Shown here in pieces: positions 24,466 through 36,588 of a stretch of DNA of 64,000 nucleotides (positions are counted from its first letter, which is position 1; each line of letters begins with the position of its first letter). Origin of the DNA: Cavenderia fasciculata. Lineage: Eukaryota; Evosea; Eumycetozoa; Acytosteliales; Cavenderiaceae. The notes below the pieces were generated by a model. The model had not been told where the DNA came from, made no database searches, and was given only the letters and a program-made list of their open reading frames with translations. Location of the stretch: the NCBI RefSeq assembly GCF_000203815.1, contig NW_004457735.1, positions 372,001-436,000 on the forward strand. Direction: 5' to 3'. The position numbers were made by a program, and so were the translations under genes.

Positions 24466-26840
24466 TTATTTCTTTGTGAATGGGATTATACCATCAGTTT
24501 GAATGTAATATTGATCTATATTGAAATCAGTGAAATCAATGACTGGACAATCTCTGTAATAATTAAATAGATGATGGATATTCAGTGGATCAATTTCCAA
24601 CTCGTTGTTGAGAGCAAGTGGTGTCATATTATATTGATCTTTCTCTGGACCATTATAATATCGAGTATAGTGTTTGATGATTCTATCGATTGTGTTGGTG
24701 ACTCGGTGTCTTTGTGAAAATGCGAAATTGGCACTTGATGAAATAGCCTTTGTTACAAATAAAGAGGGACTAGTCCAAGGTTGTATTACATCCCACATCA
24801 TTTCAAAGTCTTGATCATTATCTATAAAGTAGAATGAGGCCAAGATTTGTGGTTTGAGATCATCCATTTTTTTGAATTGGGTGGCGATCATTTGACCAAT
24901 GAATAGTGCCAGTTGAATATGTTTGTGTTGTAATGCTGTTCCAAAAAGTCTAACTCCACATTCCAAAAACAAGCCTTCAATACTTTCAAAACACTCTACC
25001 ACTTGAACCAAACCTTTCTTGCATAATTCTGGTAATATGTCATATCGCAGTATACGTTTGAATAAACCTAAATCTTGTCGGTGGTGTTGATTGATGACTG
25101 ATATTGTATCACGCAACAGCTTTGTGTTTTTAAAGTCTGGATGTTTTACCGATGAAAGGATTACCCAAGGTTGAATATTTCCACTTTCAATCGATAGACG
25201 ATCGATTAATAATTGAATGGTTTGTGGTGAGGTTGGAATTTGATATCTTTTGGTTCTAACATTGGTTAGAGAATTGAATGGAGATATTTCAATAGTGTGA
25301 CCTTTGTTGAAAAGTAAAAGTAGCGGACCATAACATATATTGTCGTCATTATAATCTACTATAAATGTTTGAGGTGGTCGACCCTCCGAGGAAGAGAAGA
25401 ACTTGTCCAACAACATTTCAGTGATGATTGGGTTATTCACTCCAAGAGACATGGTCACAAACTTTTTGTAAATTGCATGTGTGTCTGTAACGCGTTGCAA
25501 CAAGATAAACTCCAAAGTTTCAGGTTGATTTAATTTAATAGCCGATTCAATCAATCCATCAAAATCAGTAATTTTACATTGACTATCAACCAACCGTTTG
25601 ACAAGATCCAGTGACATGATTAATGGATCTATCATTCTATATAGTAGTGGTACACCACCTTGTTTGGTAACCGTGATTAAAAAGTTGGCACATTCCAAAT
25701 GTCCTCCTAGCAATGAGACCTGGAGTTGTGCACAGCTATCATGTTGAAATAGAGGTTTGAATTCTTTAATGTCATACATGTATGTTAGAAAATCCAAGTT
25801 TCCATGTAGAGATGCTCTATTTGACAATAATATTGGTGAATTAAGTAGTTGTAGTTTGAAATCTATTAATTCAAGTGTACTGGTTGTTGCATATCTTTCA
25901 ATTGATTGAAAAACATTAGATTCTTGACATAGTTTTTTAAAACCTTCTTTTGAATCATCAAAACTATCTCTGATCCATTTTATAATCTCTTGATTATTAT
26001 CACATTCCAATGCACCAATAAATAAGTTTGATCTTAAATCTAAACAACCAAATAGTATCAACTTTGATACCATTTCAAATATTATTTCATATTTTGATTC
26101 ATTACTATTATTTTCATTATTATTTGTTGAATGTTGTTGTTGAGTAGTTAATTTGTTGATTAAATTTCCAAATGATTCCCATTGACTATAAAAACCACAT
26201 TTGTTACTGATATCATCCAGATGATCTTTACAAATTCTATCAAACATCTCCAAATCACCATTCAAGACTACGTGTCTTGTAAGAATACCAACAAATGAAT
26301 TGTGATCATTATTAGTATCTTCATCATCAACATCTTCATTTTCATCTAGTAAATGATAGTTGTGCTGAATTAAAATTCTACACAAACCAATAGGTGGTTT
26401 GATAGAGCTAGCTCCAAGCATCATTGAACCAAGCATGGTCTTATCAAATATTCCAACCCTTTTCAACATATATTCAAATGCAATATATCCATCGTATTGA
26501 ATGATTGTTGTCAATATCTGCTTGATTGTGTGACTCTACATAGATTTGTTAATATACTTTACACTTTCATAAATAACAAATATTAACTTACTTGATCTTT
26601 AGAAACTGATTGATATACACTATCAAAGTGTTTAATGAATAGATCATTTCTATATACTTTGATGCATTCACATAGTGTAACTATCTGATTTGATTTGAGT
26701 GATCGTATGTGATGATTCTTGTAACTATCATTGATACTCTGATGTATGATCTCTACATGATTGAATATCTTTTTTCTGATATAACTACTTTGTAATAAAC
26801 TTTTAAATAGATTATTTATATTTACTTCTTTGTTGTTCAT
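24466..26840 (-). CDS. Ankyrin-like family protein, array copy 3
   Basis: Exon 1 is 26840-26592 and exon 2 is 26535-24466; the donor is GTAAGT, phase 0, 772 residues. I chose the internal start MNNKEVNINNLF because it aligns with the starts of sister copies, although the frame is open for 20 codons upstream. N module: YIRKKIFNHVEIIHQ, then KSNQIVTLCECIKVYRNDLFI. The repeat region contains ALECDNNQEIIKWIRDSF and LHGNLDFLTYMYD. The C terminus has HYTRYYNGPEKDQYNM, CPVIDFTDFNIDQYYIQ and GIIPFTKK. It belongs to a subfamily with copies 4, 5 and the one at 47709-50074. Confidence 0.8.
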
Positions 26841-26937
26841 TTGATACTTTGATTTAAATGAGTGAGGTGAGAGATACAAAGAAAACAAATATGAAGACAC
26901 CTCTTGGGAAGTTCAAAATTTCATTTTTTGGATTTAT

Positions 26938-29284
26938 TTATTTGTTGAATGGGATGACACCTAGTTCATTGTTTTGAATGTAATATTTGTCTACATTGAA
27001 ATCAGAGAAGTCAATGACTGGACAATCTCTGTAATTGGTGTATAGATGATGGATATTAAATGGATCAAATGATTGATCTCTGTTGGTAATTCTAATTGGT
27101 GTCATTTTGAATTGATCTTTCTCTGGACTATTATAATATCGAGTATAATGTTTGATGAATCTATCTATTGTTTTGGTCTTTGAGGATCTTTTTGAAAATT
27201 TAAAGCGTGAGTATGTGATAGCTCTTGAGACATATGAAGAGTTACTCGTGAGAGGTTGTAATACATCCCAAATCATTTCAAAGTCTTGATCATCATCGAT
27301 AAAGTAAAAATAATTCAAAATCAATTCTAGTCGGTTGGTATCCATTTCTTTGAAATGAGTGGTGATTGCTTGTCCCAAGAATAGTGCCATTTGAGTTTGT
27401 TTGTATTCCATTGCCGTTCTAAAAAGTGAGTCTCCAAATTTCCAAGCCCAGTCTCCAAAACATTCAACCACTTTAACCAACCCCATTCTACATGCTTCAT
27501 TCAATACATCGTGTTGTAATTCTTGCATATCTTCTTCGGGGTATTGGTTGATGAGTGATAGTGTATCTTTCAACAACTTGTAGTCACCTTGGTCATTAAA
27601 ATCTGGATGATTGACAGATACAAGTATCACCCATGGTGGTACTCTTTCAATCGATAGATGTTCAAGACATAATTGAACCACTTTTTGTGATACTATTGAT
27701 GGATTAGAAGTATAATATTCCAATGGATTAAATTCGATAGAATGACCTTTGTTGAAAAGTGATAATAGTGGAGCATAACATATTTTTTTGTCAATGTATT
27801 CAACTGTAAATGTTTTGGGTGGTCGATCCTCGGAAGAGAAGAACCTGTCCAACAACATTTCAGTGATGACTGGGTCATCCAATGCAAGCGACATGATAAC
27901 AAACTTTTCGTCGCTGTCAAAAAACTCCATATTTTCATCTTTCAACAGTGACAAGATAAACTCTAAAGTTTCAGGTTGATTTGATTTGATCGCTGATTCA
28001 ATCAATCCACTAAAACTCATCATCTGGCATTGAATTTCGACCAATCGTTTGACAAGATCCAATGACATGATTGATGGATCAATAGACCAACATTGTAATT
28101 TTGTATAACCTTCTTTGACTGCTATTGTCATTAAAAAGTTGGCGCATTCCAAATGTGGACCTGACAGTGAATCATGAAGTTGTGTTTTTTCAAATAGATA
28201 TTGGTATTGTTTCATGTCATACATGTATGATAGAAAATCCAAGTTTCCAAATTGAGCTGCTCTCGTTGACAATCGATTCGATGATGATACTAGTTGGTTG
28301 AATTCTATTAACTTAAGTGTATTGGTTGTTGCATATTTTTCAATTGGAAATAAAAGATAGTGTTGAAATAGTTGGTTAAAATCTTCTACTGTCCCATTAC
28401 CTTGTTCTTTTGAATCAAAACTATCTCTGATCCATTTAATAATCTCTTGATTATTATCACATTCCAATGCATCAATAAATAATAGTGATCTTAGATCTAC
28501 ACCAAAACTTAATAGTTTCTTGACCATATAAAATATTACATAATACTTTGATTGATTATTATTATCACCATTATTATTATTATTGTTGTTGTTATTTGTT
28601 GTATGTTGTTGATTATTTAATTTGTTGATTAAACCTTTGAATGATCGCTTGTCGACATAAAAACTAAATTTGTCACTGTTATGATCAAAATAATCATTAA
28701 AAATTCTATCAAACATCTCCAATTCACCGTTAAAGACTGCCAGTCTTGTCAGAACGTCAACAAATATCGCATGATCAGTTTCATTATCATTCTTTTCAGG
28801 TAAATGATAATTGTGCTGAATGAGTAGTCTAAATACATTGATAGGTGGTTTGATAAAACCATCTCTAAGGACTGTCATTTTGATTCTTCCAAACCTTTGC
28901 AACAAATAATCTAATTCAACATGTCCATCATATTGAAATATAGTATTTAATATCTGTTTGAATGTTTTATTCTACATAGATAATGTTATTAGGAATCACT
29001 TTATTTCTTTATAATATTAAACATACATTAAAACTAAACTCCTTTTCATTAGAGTATGACAACATTGATTGATATACACTATCAAAGTGTTTGATGAATA
29101 GATCGCTTCTATTTACTTTGATACATTCACATAATGAAACTATCTGATTTGATTTTAGTACTAATAAGTCACTACTAATGATACGCTGATGAATAATCTC
29201 TACATGATTGAATATCTTTGTTCTAATATAACTACTATGTAATAAACTTTTAAATAGATTATTTATATCTGCTTTGTTGTTCAT
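26938..29284 (-). CDS. Ankyrin-like family protein, array copy 4
   Basis: Exon 1 is 29284-29027 and exon 2 is 28971-26938; the donor is GTATGT, phase 0, 763 residues. N module: MNNKADINNLFKSLLHSSYI, then IFNHVEIIHQRI. The repeat region has ALECDNNQEIIKWIRDSFD and FGNLDFLSYMYDMKQY, with an Asn run near residue 190. The C terminus has YNSPEKDQFKM, where Ser replaces the usual Gly of the YNGPE motif, and VIDFSDFNVDKYYIQ. The frame is intact. Confidence 0.8.
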
Positions 29285-29420
29285 TTGTTTAAAGTGAGGT
29301 GAGAGATAAAGATAAAGATAAAGATAACTAACAAACTTTGAAGATAATACAAAAATGATAGTAGTTCAATCTTGGGGGTTTTTTCTTTTTCTGAATTATT
29401 TTCATCTTTTTTTTATTTAT

Positions 29421-31767
29421 TTAATTGTTGAATGGGATGATACCTAGTTCAATATTTTGAATGTAATATTGATCTATATTGAAATCAGAGAAGTCAATGA
29501 CTGGACAATCTCTGTAATTGGTGTATAGATGATTGATATTAAATGGATCTAATGGTAACCTCAAATTGCTGTAAATTTTAATTGGTATCATTTCAAATTC
29601 ATCTTTCTCTGGACCATTATAATATCGAGTATAGTGTTTGATGATTCTATCGATTGTGTTGGTGATTCGGTGTCTTTGTGAGTTTTTATACGCTTTATAA
29701 TTATATGTGGCGATAGAGACATGTGAAGCGTTACTTGTTATCGGTTTTAAGAGATTCCAAAACATTTCAAAGTCTTGTTCACCATGGATAAAGTGCAAAG
29801 AAGGCAATAGATCCATTAATGTCATATCATCGCAATGAGTAGCGATTGATTGCCCAATATAATATGCCAATTGAATATGTTTGTACTCCAATGCAGTTCT
29901 AAAGAGTGACACACCAAATTGCCAAACCCAGTCTCCAAGACACTCGACCACTTTAATCAACCCAATTCTGCATGTCAGGTTCATTATTTGTTGGTACATA
30001 ATCAAATCTTCTTGAGTGTGTGGGTGGATGATTGAAATTGTATGTTTCAACAACTTGTAGTCACTTTGGTCATTAAAATCTGGATGATTGACAGATGCAA
30101 GTATCACCCATGGTGGTACTCTTTCAAGCGATAGACGATCGATTAATAATTGAACAACTTTTGGTAAAAATAAAAAACAGAGTATCAATGCTGTTTGTTT
30201 GGGTTGTTTAATTTCAATAGAATGACCTTTGTTGAAAAGTGATAAAAGTGGTGCATAACATATTTTGTTGTCATTGAATTGAATTTTAAATGTTTGAGGT
30301 TGTTGATCCTCGGAAGAGAAGAACTTGTCCAACAGCATTTCAGTGATTGTTTGATTATCTACTTTCAGAGACACCAATACAAATCTTGTACCAAGTTCCT
30401 TCAACTCTTGACTAGAGACCTCTTTTAGCAATGACAAGATAAACTCCAAAGTTTCAGGTTGATTTGATTTAATAGCTGATTCAATCAATCCAGTAAAATC
30501 CATCATTTGACATTGACTATCAACCAATCTTTTAACAAGATCCAAAGACATGATTGATGGATGAATAGTCCAAAATATATGGGTATAAGAATGTTCACTT
30601 TCTTTAACTTCTTTAGCTTTAATTTTCATTAAAAAATTAGCACATTCTAAATGTCCGTCAGATAATGACGCCGCCAGTTGAGCTCTATCAAATAGATACT
30701 TGTACTCTTTCATGTCATACATGTGCGATAGAAAGTCCAAGTTTCCAAATTTAGCTGCTACAGTTGACATGACTGGTGGTGATTGTAGTTTGAATTCTAT
30801 TAATTCAAGTGTATGGGTTGTTGCATACATTTCAATTGAACTAATAACTCTTTTGTGTTGTTGACATAGTTTAATAAAATCATCTTTTGAATCATAACTA
30901 TATCTGATCCATTTTATAATCTCTTGATTATTCTTATCACATTCCATTGCAATAATAAATAATTCTGATCTTAAATCTACTAAACTATATCCTATTAATT
31001 TCTTGACCATATAGAATAGTATATCATACTTTGATTGATTATTATTGAATAAATCTTTGCATGATCCCCATGAGTGCCAGTCATCATCCATTGTTCGCTC
31101 AAAATTTATATTGTTTTTGTTGTTGGTATGATCTAAATAATCATGACAAATTCTATCAAACAACTCCAAATCACCATTCATTACTACTTGTTTTGTAAGA
31201 ATACCAACAAAGGCATAGTGATCATTATCATCATTTTCATCTAAATGATAGTTTTGTTGAATTAAAAGTCTACACACACCAATAGATATATAGTTCATAA
31301 ATGTAGCTCCGAGAAATCTATGATTGAGAAGGACGGTCTTTTCAATTCTTTCAAACCTTTTCATCATATATTCTAATTCAATATGTCCATCGTATTGAAA
31401 TATAGCTTTCAATATCTGTTGGAATTGTTGACTCTATACATAATTGTTGTTAGCTTTTAAACCCTCATGATTCATGTTGCTGTTAACATACATTTAAACT
31501 AAATTCCTTTTCATGAGATGACGACAACATTGATTGATATACACTATCAAAGTGTTTGATGAATAGATCACTTCTATGTACTTTGATACATTCACATAGT
31601 GTCATTATCTGATTTGATTTGAGTGCTAGTTTATCGTAACTGTAAATGATTCTCTGATGTATAATCTCTACATGATTGAATATCTTTTTTCTAATATAAC
31701 TATTATGTAATAAACTTTTAAATAGATTATTTATATCTAGATTTATATCTACTACTTTGGTGTTCAT
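29421..31767 (-). CDS. Ankyrin-like family protein, array copy 5
   Basis: Exon 1 is 31767-31492 and exon 2 is 31433-29421; the donor is GTATGT, phase 0, 762 residues. It begins MNTKVVDINLDINNLF and has the usual YIRKKIFNHVEIIHQRI module. Repeats include AMECDKNNQEIIKWIRYSYD and FGNLDFLSHMYDMKEY. It ends with HYTRYYNGPEKDEFEM, VIDFSDFNIDQYYIQ and GIIPFNN. The frame is intact and it is closest to copies 4 and 47709-50074. Confidence 0.8.
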
Positions 31768-31871
31768 TTGTATGATGATGCTTTGATTTAAATGAAATTA
31801 CTTTACATATTTTTTTTATCTTTATCGAAAAAGAAAAACAACCTTTTATTTAAATTAATTTTAAAAATATA

Positions 31872-31976
31872 TTATTTGCTGTTGAATGGGATGACACCAT
31901 CATTCTTATCATTTCCAATGAAATCTTTTTCTTGGTGAGTTTGAATGTAATATTGATCTACATTGAAATCAGTGAA
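31872..31976 (-). pseudogene. C-terminal remnant of an ankyrin-like family gene
   Basis: Only about 35 codons remain: FTDFNVDQYYIQTHQ, an insertion, then GVIPFN and a stop. Homology to sister copies stops abruptly at about 31976, where transposase-like sequence on the other strand begins. The rest of this copy is gone. Confidence 0.7.
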
Positions 31977-31994
31977 ACAGGCTATAATATTAAC

Positions 31995-32485
31995 CAAAAA
32001 TTAAATTAAATCTAGCATTTAAACTCAAATACTATGAATCAAAATGGGAACAAGAATATATCGATCTTGCAAGAACTTTTATTGAAGAATCATACGAAGA
32101 GTATAAATCTTTAATTTCAGATAAACCAGATGAACCAATCAAGAAAAAGCAATCATTAATTGATATGTCTGATTTATTAATGTTTTGTGCTGGTACACCA
32201 CCACAAGAAGAAGACGAACTTTCCAAGTATTTAAGAGAGGACATAATATTGAACCTGGATATCTCACCGCTCCAATGGTGGAGGGAGAGAGAACAAACCT
32301 ATCCTGCTCTCTCGAAGATGGCCAGAGATATTCTCTCCATTCCAACAAGCTCTGTACAGATGGAAAGAATTTTCACAAGTGGTCCCGATATAGTAGTTGC
32401 AAAACGATCATCTTTGAAAAGAGAAACAATCAGAAAGCTATTTTGCTTGAAGAGTTGGATGGACTTTGATTTCGAAACAAATTAA
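31995..32485 (+). mobile_element. hAT-type transposase fragment (C-terminal dimerisation domain)
   Basis: An open frame without an upstream ATG encodes about 160 residues ending at 32485. The stretch DELSKYLREDI, LQWWREREQTYPALSKMARD, ILSIPTSSVQMERIFTSG and LKRETIRKLFCLKSWM is the hAT-family C-terminal dimerisation domain, including the W-W pair and the P(S/T)SSxxxER(I/V)FS-like block. The catalytic N-terminal two thirds are missing, so it cannot be an autonomous transposase. Its left edge coincides with the truncation of an ankyrin-like gene. I could not define terminal inverted repeats or a target duplication. Confidence 0.75.
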
Positions 32486-32569
32486 TTCATAAATAAAGAT
32501 AAAAAGTTTTATTATTTAATATATATTTGTTGGAAATACTTGTGGCATGTCCCAAGGTATTGGAGCTAA

Positions 32570-32830
32570 AGAATGTGAGGGCTGACTAGGGCCGAGGCTG
32601 AGCAGCCTCAATTTGGAGGACACCCTAAAAGATGTCAGCCTCAGATTGGGTCTCAGACCCTGTCTGAGACCTCAGCTTGGAGCCTTAACTTCATCCATCC
32701 ACTCAATAATCAATCGGATATAGATTCATTCTTCACGTCAAAAGGGGTCGATGATCGCTACTGAGGCCTGTTGCTGCAGTCTGAGATCTCACTCAGATCT
32801 TAGTTCATCAAGATATTTTATTTTATTTTA
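32570..32830. repeat. GC-rich palindromic island after the hAT fragment
   Basis: An unusually GC-rich patch contains perfect palindromes: GAGGCT/AGCCTC at 32594-32609, GTCTCAGAC/GTCTGAGAC with a 3-nt loop at 32650-32670, and CTGAG/CTCAG near 32781-32796. The pentamer CTGAG or its complement recurs about eight times. It may be the end of the transposon or a non-autonomous element. Confidence 0.6.
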
Positions 32831-33015
32831 TTTATTTAATATTGTGCCTTGTGTTGCTCTCTTCTCTTTGGTTATAATCATTATTAATAAACTATTCAAT
32901 AATGATCATAGCACAAACGAGTGAGAGATCGGCAGATCGTCAGATCAACCCATTTGTAGTGTTTTATTTATTTTTTATTCTCAATACTCAATCTGAATAT
33001 TTATTCTTTTAAATC

Positions 33016-33979
33016 ATGAAAGTTTCAAACCTATTATTTATATTAATAAGTTGTTATTTATAAATAAAATGCCAAGATGGAACCTATTGCAATGGAACAA
33101 AATGTGTAAATGTAGTACCAGAGAATGGAGAATGTTGGGGAAACGAATTTGCAGCAGTTGAATGTGGATTCTTGGCTTGTTTGAAAATAGATGGTTTGTA
33201 TCTTTCCCTTTTGACAAAAAAAAAAAGATTTAAAAACCAATTCCCTAACTTTATTATTATTTTTTCTTTGTTTGTTTTATTTTAATTTATTTCATAAAGT
33301 GTCAAAGGTTCATATGCACAATTAGGTGAATCATTTATGGGTGTGCCACTGGATCAAGAGTTTCAATTCAAAATGTCAACCATTTTTCAGTCTTGGTGAA
33401 GGCGAACGTTGTGACCGTTATACTGGTGCTGGTGACTATTTACAAACCTTTGATTTGTGTGATCAAGGCGCTGGTTTGTTCTGTTACAACTTTACCTGTC
33501 AAAAACAACCAGAAGCTACCCCAAAAACAATCAATTGCACCATTGGGGGCATTGTAACCCTATAGAGGATTGTTTTTGCACAACTACATCTAATGGAACC
33601 TGTATCAACCTAGAATTCAATACTGAGCAACCAAGTGTCCTGATGCTGTCAAGAACTTAGCCAAGTGTATGCTCGATGGTCAGTGCCACTTTACTGATTT
33701 TGATACACATACACCAACCTTTAAACCACTTGGGGAACTTGTCAACATAGAAAGTGTGCCATGGAAACATGTATTGCCGATGCTGCTTGTGAATTTCCTA
33801 TCGACCATCCATTCAGTTATCCAGAAGTGTGTTCAATCAGATGGAAAAATGAATTTTGTCCAGGTTTCACATCAGGTATACCATCCATCTTCCCATCATC
33901 CATGTCAAAGTCATCTGTTCCATCTGGTTTATTTGCTTTCATTGTCATGGTATTAATATTGTTTATTATTAATCTTTAA
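33016..33979 (+). pseudogene. Cys-rich secreted or surface protein, broken copy
   Basis: The ATG at 33016 begins a signal peptide (MKVSNLLFILISCYL) that is cut by an in-frame TAA. The same frame then continues with Cys-rich sequence (CQDGTYCNGTKCVNV, GECWGNEFAAVECGFLAC). After an AT-rich intron-like gap come further Cys-rich blocks in changing frames: GERCDRYTGAGDYL, HCNPIEDCFC, KNLAKCMLDGQCHFTDF and CIADAACEFPIDHPFS. The end is a hydrophobic tail (SGLFAFIVMVLILFIINL) suitable for a GPI signal or a membrane span. At least three frame changes plus the nonsense codon make it a pseudogene. The family is not named here. Confidence 0.7.
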
Positions 33980-36469
33980 AAAGGAAATAAATAATTTTGA
34001 ATACGTCCTCTAAAATAATTGTTGGTGTTAAAATTCTTAAAATCCACAACCTTTTTTACATTTTCATCGTGTCTATATCGTTTGACAATATAGCAAACAT
34101 TAAATGGGTGTTGGTCTCGATTTGTTTCCAATAGTAATGTTTTCATTTGATATTGATCTCTTTCAGGACCATTATAAAATCTTGAATAGTTTTGAATAAT
34201 TCTATCAATCGTTAAGGTATTACGGTGTCGATGAGTTTGAGGTAATGGTGACGAACACATTATTTGAGAGACGATATCTGAGTTTGTTGTGAGTGGTTTA
34301 AAATCATTCCAAAATGATGCAAATCGTTGGTCATCGTCAATTTTAAAGAAAAATAACGATAATAGTTGAACCCTGGCTCGAGTAGCCCGATTATCAGTAA
34401 TAGTAATAAAGAGTGCAATATGTTCTTTGATTAAATACTCTACAACATTGATTTGATGGTATTTCAATGCCGCAGTGAATGAATCCACAAAACTGTCAAA
34501 ATCAGTGACCAAACATTTCAAGACATTGACCAATCCATTTTTACTTGCTGTTATTATTGTTTCTTTGACTGGACTTTCCCAACCATCCCAAGACAACCGT
34601 GGTAACACATCTGTTAACACTTGAATGTTGCTATCAAAATATCCAAATCGTGAAAGGATCACGCAAGGTTCGATAGTATTGATTGGTTGGCGACTGACAA
34701 TCAACTCGAGTATTTGACTAAATGATAGAGGTATATCAATTGGTTGTTTTTTTGTTGTAGTTGTGATTAAAGTATGTTGAGTTGGGGGTACTTTAATATC
34801 GAGTGAATGAGTCTTTGAATATAAATATTCAAGTGATTGAGGAACCATTTTGTAAAGATTGTCTGTTGTCACTTGGAATGTTATTGAACCACTGCTGTTT
34901 GGGTATAATCTATTTAATAGATACTCTATGATACTTGTATTATCAACATACAAAGCACCAACAACAAAACTACTCTTGTCTTGATCTTTTAATATTACAT
35001 CTTGTCCATTGCAAGATAGAATATGATTGAGAGTGTCTAATTGTTTGGCAGAGATTGCTGAAAGTGCCAATGCTTTAACTGTCAATCTTAAAAATGGATT
35101 AGCACCCAATAGTTTGACAAGATCCAATGACATGATTGATGGATGTATGCTATCAATGTAAAACAGATCGATACGACAGTATCCTTTATCGCCCAATTTA
35201 TCGAATTTAAGAATAGCATCATTTAACAAATACACGCATTCCAATTGACCTTCCTTTAATGCTGTTTCTATTTGAGGATAGTGATACACATACTTGTAAT
35301 TATGGGTGATTATGTATGAGATGAAACCTTTGTTACCATACATCGCAGCAGTTGTTGACATTGGGTAGAAAATTGGTGGAAATTCTAATAGTTTCAATGT
35401 CTCCAATGATGCATATCTTTCAATAATAGGAATAAGCACATAATTGCGTTTAAAGAAATCAAAGTTATCAATTGATTTACCACCAAAACTATCTTTTATC
35501 CATTTTATAATATCTTGATTATTATCACATTCCAATGCATCCACAAATAAATTAACTCTTAAATCCATTCCATATTCCAATAATTTCTTTACCATATAAT
35601 ATATTATTTGATATTTTGATTCATCATCATTATTATTATTGTCTTGTGGTTGTTGTTGTTGATTTAATTTGTTGATTAAATTCTTGAATTTGAGGTGATG
35701 ACAATTGGCATAATATCGTTCTTTGTTGTCTGTACTATTATTTAGAATATCTTTACATATTCTATCAAACAATTCCAAATCACCACAAGAGATGGTATCC
35801 AAAAGAAAGAATGCAACGTTGTAAGCCAACCCTTTGCCCTTTATATGGGGAAGAAGAATTGACACAAACTTTTTGGTTGGGTCTCATTTCATCGGCTCAC
35901 CACGTAGAATACTATATTCCATCGGCTTCCATTCATTACTAAGAAATTGAATAAAGTCGAGTGGCAGTCCACCTAATCTATCAACAACAAAATCAAATGC
36001 GACTCGATTTTCATTTCTTAAAATAATAAATAACAATGTATTAAAGTTTCTCTATAAATTAAAGTAATTGATAAAGTTAAAAGTATATATTAATATTAAT
36101 ACTTTGCAGAGAATAAGTATTTTTAAATGTGATAATGAATGAATGAATGAATGAATGTTGATGTCATCATACTCTGAAAAAAGGGTCTGCAGCAGGCGTT
36201 GGATGATCAATACACATCATTTGATAGACACTATCAAACTTTTGAATGAATAGATTGGTATGATTCAACAGAATACATTCATTCAATGATATGATATGAT
36301 GATTAAAATGAGGGCAATGATGATGTGTTTCTCTCATTATCATTGTTCGTAGGTACTTGTTGTTGAATATACTTTTAAAGATTTCACTCTTTCTTTCATC
36401 TTGTTTGTTGTTGTTGCTATCGCTAACATTATCATTATTATCATTATTATTACTAGTTATACTATTCAT
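33976..36469 (-). pseudogene. Ankyrin-like family gene with in-frame TGA, array copy
   Basis: Exon 1 is 36469-36173 and exon 2 is 36051-33976; the donor is GTATGA, phase 0. The frame is open for about 790 codons except one TGA at 35886-35884 (codon 155). The next copy reads EPIKWEPTKK at this site while this one reads EPMK, stop, DPTKK, so a Trp codon has become TGA. Everything else is preserved: the N module LRTMIMRETHHH, repeats such as ALECDNNQDIIKWIKDSFGG, and the motif FYNGPERDQYQM. That argues for a very recent mutation or a base error. The stop codon overlaps that of the convergent Cys-rich pseudogene by two bases. Confidence 0.7.
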
Positions 36470-36588
36470 TCTACTCTTGATATTTAATTAAATAATGACA
36501 ACAACAAATGAAGCATAGCAATATGATCATCGCACTTTATTTTTATTTTTTTAATTTCCTTTTTTTTTTTTTTGAATGTATGTTGTAA

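Noticed and set aside
32165-32469. Alternative plus-strand frames within the hAT fragment
   Set aside because: Only the frame ending at 32485 matches the hAT domain; the others are shadows.
35884-35886. TGA read as Trp (variant genetic code)
   Set aside because: All other genes end normally and TGA occurs as a stop in other frames at conserved ends; a single site is better explained by mutation or error.
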